From positions 1 to 6,707 of the forward strand of contig JBEBSP010000146.1 of NCBI GenBank assembly GCA_040394255.1: DNA of 6,707 nucleotides, written 5' to 3'. A program made the position numbers and the translations under genes. The DNA is from Agaricicola taiwanensis_A. Its GTDB lineage: Bacteria; Pseudomonadota; Alphaproteobacteria; Rhizobiales; Methylopilaceae. Numbering within the stretch: the first letter of the stretch is position 1; each line of letters opens with the position of its first letter. Below the pieces are notes generated by a model that saw only the letters and a program-made list of their open reading frames with translations, had not been told where the DNA came from and did not search any database. Shown piece by piece: positions 1 through 4,491 of the stretch.

Positions 1-2
1 AG

Positions 3-158
3 CCCGAACTCAAGATCATCGACGTCTTCATCTGCAAGCTGCGCAAGAAGCTCGCCAACGCGACCGACGGCAAGAACTACATCGAGACCGTATGGGGCCG
101 CGGCTACGTCCTGCGCGAACCCGCCGAAGAGGAACAGGGCCTGCGCGCCACCGCCTGA
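3..158 (+). CDS. ctrA: Cell-cycle response regulator CtrA, C-terminal fragment
   Basis: Only the last 51 residues are in the window; the 5' end lies before base 1. The frame opens at base 3 and ends with TGA at 156-158. The fragment is the end of an OmpR/PhoB-type winged-helix DNA-binding domain: the recognition-helix segment IIDVFICKLRKKL is followed by the wing segment YIETVWGRGYVLRE. These strings are almost diagnostic for CtrA, the essential alphaproteobacterial regulator that binds TTAA-N7-TTAA sites and controls flagellar, chemotaxis, division and replication genes. In Caulobacter CtrA is about 230 residues, so roughly the last fifth is seen and the receiver domain is missing. The tail after the wing (AEEEQGLRATA) is acidic and ends in Ala; in Caulobacter an alanine-ending tail is needed for ClpXP turnover, and similar turnover here is inference. 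A strong terminator follows directly. Assignment to CtrA rather than another OmpR-type regulator is confident from the wing and helix sequence. Confidence 0.93.
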   Translation, partial: PELKIIDVFICKLRKKLANATDGKNYIETVWGRGYVLREPAEEEQGLRATA

Positions 159-182
159 TCCTGTGCCTCACAGTCACCTTGC

Positions 183-209
183 AAAAGCCCGCCTCACGGC
201 GGGCTTTTT
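183..209 (+). terminator. Rho-independent terminator of ctrA
   Basis: A perfect 7-bp GC stem, GCCCGCC at 187-193 and GGCGGGC at 198-204, closes a TCAC loop. It is flanked by AAAA (183-186) and TTTTT (205-209), which extend the pairing by four A-T pairs and give the U-run. It sits 25 bases after the ctrA stop codon and before the cyclase promoter region, so it should separate the two transcription units. Confidence 0.9.
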
Positions 210-231
210 GCTTTTGGATGCATCACTCAAA

Positions 232-260
232 TTGATGGCAATCATTCAGCCGAATATTAA
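232..260 (+). promoter_or_regulatory. Candidate sigma70-like promoter of the diguanylate cyclase
   Basis: TTGATG (232-237) and TATTAA (255-260) are separated by exactly 17 bases; each matches the sigma70 consensus at four of six positions. The site lies after the ctrA terminator in a locally AT-rich stretch, and a start near base 267 would give a leader of about 45 bases to the ATG at 313. This is a by-eye match only; alphaproteobacterial promoters are often weakly conserved. Confidence 0.35.
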
Positions 261-271
261 CCGATTTTGAG
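257..271 (+). promoter_or_regulatory. Possible CtrA half-site overlapping the candidate -10
   Basis: TTAA (257-260), a 7-base spacer, then TGAG (268-271), which matches the second TTAA of the CtrA consensus TTAA-N7-TTAA at only two of four bases. The good half-site overlaps the candidate -10 element, where CtrA binding would be expected to repress. One TTAA is weak evidence; the reason to note it is that it lies right beside ctrA and upstream of a motility-related gene. Confidence 0.2.
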
Positions 272-312
272 CATAACTGGCGCTCCCATCCTTGGCGGCC
301 CGTGCTACACGC

Positions 313-1464
313 ATGCTCGACATCCTGACGATCCTGGTTCTCCTCACCTGCATGAGCGGGGTGATCGGCGCTGTCTTCCTGGTGTTCTGGTTTTACCGGC
401 GCGAACCCTACGCCTACCTGTGGTGGGGCATCGGATGCTGCTTCAGCACCGGCGGCATCTTTCTTCTCGCCAGCCGCAACCAGATTCCGGACTTTGTGTC
501 GATCGAGATCGCCAACGCGCTGATCCTGGTGGCGCCCGGCCTCTGGTGGGCGGGGGTGCGGGACATCAACCGCCAGAAGGTCGGCCTCGCCGCACTCATT
601 CCCTGCATGATCTGGATCATGCTGGTGCCCATTCCGTGGATCAACGAAAGCACGACCTACCGGACAGCGCTCTTCAGCTTCGCCATGGCGGCGGGCTTCG
701 TCATGATCGCGAGTTCATTGTGGGTGAACAGCACGAAGCGCTCGATCCGGCGGCCGCTCGCCCTGCTGTGCATGCTTCAGGTCGCCCTGTCCCTGGCGCG
801 GGGCGGAATGGCGCTCGGCGCCAGCGTCCCCCAGAACATCTTCGAGGCCCCTCCCTGGTTCGCGGTCAGCCTCTTCCAGCCGATCCTGTCGATGTTCGTC
901 CTGTCGATGCTCGGCCTCCTCGTGGTGATGGAACAGACCGAGCAGCGCCTGCGCTCGGCCGCCGAGATAGACCCGCTGACGGCGGCGCTCAACAGGCGCG
1001 GTTTCCTGGCGAAAGGAGAAAAAGCGCTGGAGCTCGCGGCCCGCGAGAAGCAGGACATCGGGCTGATCCTGTTTGACCTCGACCATTTCAAGTCCATCAA
1101 CGATCGTTACGGTCACCTCGCGGGCGATGACGTGCTGGCGACATTCGTGGCTCTGGCGAAAGGTTTGCTGAGACCCACGGATATCCTGGGCCGCATGGGC
1201 GGCGAGGAATTCGCCATCATCCTTCCCGGCGCCGACGAGGACAGCGCGAGATGCGTTGCCGAGCGCATCCGCTCGACGTTCAACAAGCGTGTGTTCGATC
1301 ATGGGGGCATTGCCGTCCGGGCCAGCGTCAGCGCCGGCATCGCCGTACACCCCGCTGAAACCGCCAGGCTCAACCATCTGATATCGAAAGCCGACGAAGC
1401 GCTTTACAAAGCCAAGGCTGCCGGGCGCAACCGCACAAAGGTTGCCCTGGCGCGCATCGCCTAG
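313..1464 (+). CDS. Membrane-anchored GGDEF diguanylate cyclase
   Basis: Makes cyclic di-GMP from two GTP, at the inner membrane with the catalytic domain in the cytoplasm. Counting from the ATG at 313 (383 aa), residues about 3-206 hold some seven hydrophobic helices (near 3-27, 34-53, 62-80, 91-109, 115-136, 147-168 and 183-206), a sensory module I do not recognise by name. After a short linker the GGDEF domain runs from about 218 to 375. It has the metal-binding pair in FDLDHF (D255, D257), the substrate Asn in INDRYGH (N263), an intact GGEEF signature at 296-300, and the product-inhibition motif RPTD at 287-290, exactly five residues before GGEEF. It should therefore be active and feedback-inhibited. 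No EAL or HD-GYP domain is present. The start is uncertain: TTG at 292 is in frame and adds seven residues, an in-frame stop sits at 274-276, and neither start has a clear Shine-Dalgarno. The ATG was chosen as the commoner codon, placed just before the first helix. The gene has its own candidate promoter and converges on cheR. Confidence 0.92.
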   Translation: MLDILTILVLLTCMSGVIGAVFLVFWFYRREPYAYLWWGIGCCFSTGGIFLLASRNQIPDFVSIEIANALILVAPGLWWAGVRDINRQKVGLAALIPCMIWIMLVPIPWINESTTYRTALFSFAMAAGFVMIASSLWVNSTKRSIRRPLALLCMLQVALSLARGGMALGASVPQNIFEAPPWFAVSLFQPILSMFVLSMLGLLVVMEQTEQRLRSAAEIDPLTAALNRRGFLAKGEKALELAAREKQDIGLILFDLDHFKSINDRYGHLAGDDVLATFVALAKGLLRPTDILGRMGGEEFAIILPGADEDSARCVAERIRSTFNKRVFDHGGIAVRASVSAGIAVHPAETARLNHLISKADEALYKAKAAGRNRTKVALARIA

Positions 1465-1511
1465 TGCGTTTCCAGCAAAAGGCGCGTTCCGATTTTGCGC
1501 CAAGAAAGCAC
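1464..1511. repeat. Imperfect palindrome between convergent genes
   Basis: A 48-base imperfect inverted repeat begins on the last base of the cyclase stop codon. The outer arms GTGC-g-TTTC (1464-1472) and GAAAGCAC (1504-1511) pair over 8 bp with one bulged G. The inner arms GCAAAA (1475-1480) and TTTTGC (1493-1498) pair over 6 bp, around a 12-base loop. The wording resembles, from memory, palindromic intergenic repeats common in Rhizobiales genomes, but a second copy is not present in this window. It may also act as a 3' end or RNA-stability hairpin for the cyclase mRNA; there is no U-run typical of an intrinsic terminator. Confidence 0.5.
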
Positions 1512-1547
1512 GCCGGAACAAATAGATAGGGCATATTCGGCGCGAAT

Positions 1548-1569
1548 GCCGGCCCGCCTGCGCGCCGGC
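1548..1569. other. GC hairpin downstream of cheR
   Basis: GCCGGC at 1548-1553 and again at 1564-1569 can pair into a 6-bp stem with a 10-base loop, 16 bases beyond the cheR stop codon in the direction of che transcription. No T-run follows on the minus strand, so it is not a classical intrinsic terminator; a role in ending or stabilising the che mRNA is only a possibility. GCCGGC is also a sequence expected by chance in GC-rich DNA. Confidence 0.25.
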
Positions 1570-1585
1570 GATCCGACCGATGTCT

Positions 1586-2437
1586 TCAAGCCATCGCCGA
1601 AGCGAAGACCGGGGCCGTCTTCGTGATGAGCGCCGGCTGATAGAGACCGCGATTGTCCCCATGGGTCTTGAACAGGTTGGTCAGGCCGATCACGGTTTCG
1701 GCCGCGCCGAGCGTGAGGAACCCGTCCGGGGCCATCATGCGGGCGATCCGTTCCAGAAGGCTCACACGCGTCTTCTCGTCGAAATAGATCAGGACATTGC
1801 GGCAGAAGACCACGTCGAACCGGCCAAGCGCGGAAAAGTCACGCAGCAGGTTGAGCGTCCTGAACTGGACCATGCTGCGTATGGCCGGCGCGATCTCCCA
1901 GACATCGCCCTTTTGCTCGAAATACCGCAGCAGGAGCTGGATCGGCAGTCCGCGCTGGACCTCGAACTGGCTGTAGCAGCCCGCCTTGGCGCGCTGGATG
2001 ACGGAGGCTGACAGATCCGTGGCGACGATATCGATCTTCCATCCCGGGAGCTGCGCCGAACGTTCCTTCAGCAGCATGGCCAGCGAATAGGGCTCCTGCC
2101 CCGTCGACGAGGCCGCGCACCAGATGCGCAGGCGCTTCTCGGTGGCCCTGGCCTTCAGGAGATCCGGCAGGATGACATCCGTGAAGCGCTCGAACGGGAT
2201 CTTGTCGCGGAAGAAGAAGGTCTCGTTGGTCGTCATGGCATCGACGACCTCCTCGCCCAATGCCGGATTATTCGTCACCCGCAGGTCGGAAATCAGCGCC
2301 GCGAGACTTGCAAAACCATGCGCGCGCACGAGCGGCGTAAGCCGGCTCTCGACCAGATAGGTCTTGTCCTTCGTCAGGAGGATGCCCGACCGCTCATGCA
2401 GATAACGCACGAAGAAATCAAATTCGGCTTCGTTCAT
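1586..2437 (-). CDS. cheR: Chemotaxis protein methyltransferase CheR
   Basis: Transfers methyl groups from S-adenosylmethionine to glutamates of chemoreceptors, working against CheB in adaptation. The 283 residues match the usual CheR length. A helical N-terminal domain (about 1-75) leads to the conserved NETFFFRD (71-78). The SAM-binding Rossmann domain shows WCAASSTGQEPYS (106-118), ATDLS (139-143), NLLRDF (196-201) and FCRNVLIYF (211-219), all standard CheR motifs. There is no TPR or PAS extension, so this is the plain form. Its ATG overlaps the cheB stop as ATGA (2434-2437), and GGGAG (2445-2449, seven bases upstream) is a good ribosome site inside the end of cheB, so both coupling and independent initiation are possible. 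It is the last gene of the operon and converges on the cyclase gene. Confidence 0.97.
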   Translation of the reverse strand: MNEAEFDFFVRYLHERSGILLTKDKTYLVESRLTPLVRAHGFASLAALISDLRVTNNPALGEEVVDAMTTNETFFFRDKIPFERFTDVILPDLLKARATEKRLRIWCAASSTGQEPYSLAMLLKERSAQLPGWKIDIVATDLSASVIQRAKAGCYSQFEVQRGLPIQLLLRYFEQKGDVWEIAPAIRSMVQFRTLNLLRDFSALGRFDVVFCRNVLIYFDEKTRVSLLERIARMMAPDGFLTLGAAETVIGLTNLFKTHGDNRGLYQPALITKTAPVFASAMA

Positions 2438-3603
2438 GCCGCAGCTCCCGAAACCAGAGACAGGATTTTTGGACCGATATCCTTGATGGGCAGGACGGCG
2501 GCGCAGGCGCCCGCTTGAGCCACCTGTCCGGGCATGCCCCAGACGACGCTCGACGCCTCATCCTGCGCGAGCACCGTTCCGCCCGCATTCGCCACCGCCA
2601 GACCGCCGAGAGCGCCGTCGTTGCCCATGCCGGTCAGGACAACCGCGAGCACAGCGGGGCCATAGACGGCGACCAGCGACTGGAACAGCGGATCGACGGC
2701 TGGACGGCAGAAGTTCACCGGTGGCTCCGAATTGATCTCGATCACCGGCCCCGAACCGCTCCCGCCCACCACCATGTGGAACCCTCCGGGCGCGACATAG
2801 ATATGACCCGGACGAACAGGCATGCCCTGGACGCCCTCCCATGCCGGCATGCCGGACGCGGAACCGATGTGCTCCGCCAGAACGGCCGTGAAGTTCGGCG
2901 GCATGTGCTGGGTGACGAACACCGGAACCGGAAGCGGACGCGACTTCAACGCGCGGAAGAGCTCTCCCAGAGCCTGCGGGCCGCCGGTGGACGAACCGAT
3001 AGCAAGCGCGCGGGGACGCAGGCGGCCTGGAGCGCGCAGCACGATATCCGGACCGGGGCGCACGGCGCGCGCCGGCGCGGCGGCGGCCTGCGGCGTCCGG
3101 GCCCGTGCCGGCGATGCCGGTTGGCGGTCACGGCGACGCGATCCCAGAACACGCACCTTGTTGACGAGATCGGCATGGAAGTCTTCGGTGGCGTTGGCGT
3201 CCCGCGTCACATCGGGCTTGGGAAGGAAATCAGCCGCGCCCATGGACAAACAACGTATCGAGATTTCCGCGTTGCGGCGTGTCATCGACGACGCCATCAG
3301 CACCGCCACGCCGGGCTGGCGCTCCAGGATCAGGGGAAGCGCCGTGATGCCGTCCATGTCGGGCATCTCGATATCGAGGATGACCACGTCGGGATTGGAC
3401 TGGACGATGGCGTCGATCGCCTCGCGGCCACTGCGGTGAACCGAGCATATCTCGATCCCCTCGGCCGTCAGCCAGCGGCGCAGCAGACTGCGCACCACAA
3501 CCGAATCGTCCACGATCATGACCCGGATGGGCGCTGCGGCACTTGCGGATGCAGCGCCGGCGCGCCGCGAGACGGACGGTGCCTCGGACCCAAGGATCGC
3601 CAT
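2434..3603 (-). CDS. cheB: Chemotaxis response regulator methylesterase CheB
   Basis: Removes methyl groups from, and deamidates, chemoreceptors once phosphorylated by CheA, giving adaptation together with CheR. Of 389 residues, 1-25 are an Ala/Ser-rich extension. The receiver domain is about 26-135, with acidic pair D32-D33, phospho-acceptor D77 in ILDIEMPDMDG, and the conserved Lys in FLPKP (129). A Pro/Ala/Arg-rich linker of some 50 residues (about 152-196) follows. The methylesterase domain is about 197-386, with the catalytic Ser in IGSSTGG (S205), His in TQHMPP (H233) and Asp in GMGNDGA (D328), so all catalytic residues are present. The start at 3603 is supported by a Shine-Dalgarno six bases upstream and justifies keeping the extension. 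It lies 21 bases after cheY and overlaps cheR by four bases. The linker is longer than in enteric CheB but ordinary for GC-rich genomes. Confidence 0.97.
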   Translation of the reverse strand: MAILGSEAPSVSRRAGAASASAAAPIRVMIVDDSVVVRSLLRRWLTAEGIEICSVHRSGREAIDAIVQSNPDVVILDIEMPDMDGITALPLILERQPGVAVLMASSMTRRNAEISIRCLSMGAADFLPKPDVTRDANATEDFHADLVNKVRVLGSRRRDRQPASPARARTPQAAAAPARAVRPGPDIVLRAPGRLRPRALAIGSSTGGPQALGELFRALKSRPLPVPVFVTQHMPPNFTAVLAEHIGSASGMPAWEGVQGMPVRPGHIYVAPGGFHMVVGGSGSGPVIEINSEPPVNFCRPAVDPLFQSLVAVYGPAVLAVVLTGMGNDGALGGLAVANAGGTVLAQDEASSVVWGMPGQVAQAGACAAVLPIKDIGPKILSLVSGAAA

Positions 3604-3609
3604 GTTCAG

Positions 3610-3615
3610 CCTCTC
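3610..3615 (-). promoter_or_regulatory. Ribosome binding site fixing the cheB start
   Basis: GAGAGG on the minus strand, six bases before the ATG whose first base is 3603, in the 21-base gap after the cheY stop. It supports this ATG, and with it the 25-residue Ala/Ser-rich N-terminal extension of CheB, over a start closer to the receiver domain. Confidence 0.75.
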
Positions 3616-3624
3616 GAAAAAACG

Positions 3625-3990
3625 TCAGATCAGGCCGACTTCCTGAAACTTGGCTTCGACGATGTCCTTGTCGAAGGGCTTCATGATGTATTCATCCGCA
3701 CCGGCCCGGAGGGCGCGGGCGATATGGGCGACGTCGTTCTCGGTGGTGCAGAACACGACCTTCGGCTTGTCGCCGTCGGGCGCCTTGCGCAACTGCTGCA
3801 GGAACTCGAAGCCGTCCATGACCGGCATGTTCCAGTCCAGCAGGATGGCGTCGGGCATGTCGCCCTTGCAGGCGTCCAGCGCCTTCTGGCCGTCTTCCGC
3901 CTCGGTCACCTTGAAATCGAACCCCTCCAGGATTCGTCGGGCAACCTTCCGGATGACGCTTGAATCGTCGACGACGAGACAGTGTTTCAT
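3625..3990 (-). CDS. cheY: Chemotaxis response regulator CheY
   Basis: Single-domain receiver of 121 residues, the soluble output of the pathway: it takes phosphate from CheA and acts on the flagellar switch or, in some alphaproteobacterial clusters, on another output. Visible functional residues are the acidic pair D8-D9 in VVDDSS, phospho-acceptor D52 in LLDWNMPVMDG, the signalling Thr in FCTTEND (T82 or T83), the aromatic switch Y101 and the conserved K104 in YIMKPF. There is no DNA-binding or enzymatic domain. A GGAG Shine-Dalgarno (3998-4001) lies seven bases before the ATG, and the gene starts 30 bases after cheW. Lying in the operon it is the likely cognate of this CheA. A role as phosphate sink instead of motor-binding CheY cannot be excluded, as alphaproteobacteria often carry several CheY paralogues. 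Confidence 0.95.
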   Translation of the reverse strand: MKHCLVVDDSSVIRKVARRILEGFDFKVTEAEDGQKALDACKGDMPDAILLDWNMPVMDGFEFLQQLRKAPDGDKPKVVFCTTENDVAHIARALRAGADEYIMKPFDKDIVEAKFQEVGLI

Positions 3991-3997
3991 GACGTGG

Positions 3998-4001
3998 CTC
4001 C
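3998..4001 (-). promoter_or_regulatory. Ribosome binding site of cheY
   Basis: GGAG on the minus strand, seven bases before the cheY ATG, in the 30-base gap between cheW and cheY. It indicates independent initiation for cheY, in contrast to the overlapping cheA/cheW junction. Confidence 0.7.
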
Positions 4002-4020
4002 AATTCCCGTTCGCCCGGCA

Positions 4021-4491
4021 TCAGGCCGCGGCGATGTCCAGTTCCGTTCCGAGCACCTGGTCCACGTTGAGAACGACCAGAAGCTTTCCATCGAGGCGAT
4101 GCACGCCGCTCGCGACACACGCCCAGCGCGGATCGAGGTTGGCGGGCGTGGATTCGCGCCCCGACGTCGACAGTTTCATGACCTCGCCCACCGAATCGAT
4201 GAGCAGGCCGAAGGATTCCCCGCGGCACTCGATGCCCACGGCCATGGCGGGCTTTCCACCCTCGCGAGGCGGCAGGCCAAGGCGCACGCGCATGTCGATC
4301 GCCGTCACGATGCGCCCCCGAAGATTGAGCACACCCGAGATTTCCGGCGCCGCCAGGGGCACGCGCGTCAGGCGTTCGGGCATGAACACATCGTGCACCC
4401 GCCCGATGGGCAGGCCGAACAACTGCTCGCCGATCATGACGGTCACATATTCCACGACGCACTGGTCGTGCAGGCTGGAGGTCTCGCTCAT
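4021..4491 (-). CDS. cheW: Chemotaxis coupling protein CheW
   Basis: Scaffold that links chemoreceptors to CheA in the signalling array; no catalytic activity. The 156 residues form one CheW domain (about 12-150), two SH3-like barrels. The core signature GVLNLRGRIVTAIDMR (53-68) carries the conserved Arg and Gly of the receptor/CheA contact region, and FGLLIDSVGEVM (94-105) is the other conserved strand pair. The ATG overlaps the cheA stop codon as ATGA (4488-4491), and only a weak purine-rich stretch lies upstream, so translation is probably coupled to cheA. This would help keep the two proteins near their working ratio. The C-terminal tail DIAAA is unremarkable. Confidence 0.96.
   Translation of the reverse strand: MSETSSLHDQCVVEYVTVMIGEQLFGLPIGRVHDVFMPERLTRVPLAAPEISGVLNLRGRIVTAIDMRVRLGLPPREGGKPAMAVGIECRGESFGLLIDSVGEVMKLSTSGRESTPANLDPRWACVASGVHRLDGKLLVVLNVDQVLGTELDIAAA

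Noticed and set aside
267..1076. + strand frame (269 codons) overlapping the cyclase
   Set aside because: TTG-started, Arg/Pro/His-rich translation without a domain, in a different frame of the cyclase gene whose own frame carries membrane helices and GGEEF.
1511..1542. Possible stem CGCCG / CGGCG in the convergent intergenic region
   Set aside because: Only five firm base pairs around a long loop; not distinguishable from chance in GC-rich DNA.
715..1662. - strand frame (315 codons) spanning the cyclase and the end of cheR
   Set aside because: Antisense to the cyclase and running into the 3' end of cheR; composition is Arg/Gly/Ala-rich with no motif.
2515..3963. Long + strand open frame (482 codons) opposite cheB and cheY
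   Set aside because: It is antisense to two genes with complete catalytic motifs and ribosome sites, its translation is rich in His, Arg and Asp with no recognisable domain, and long antisense frames are common in GC-rich DNA.
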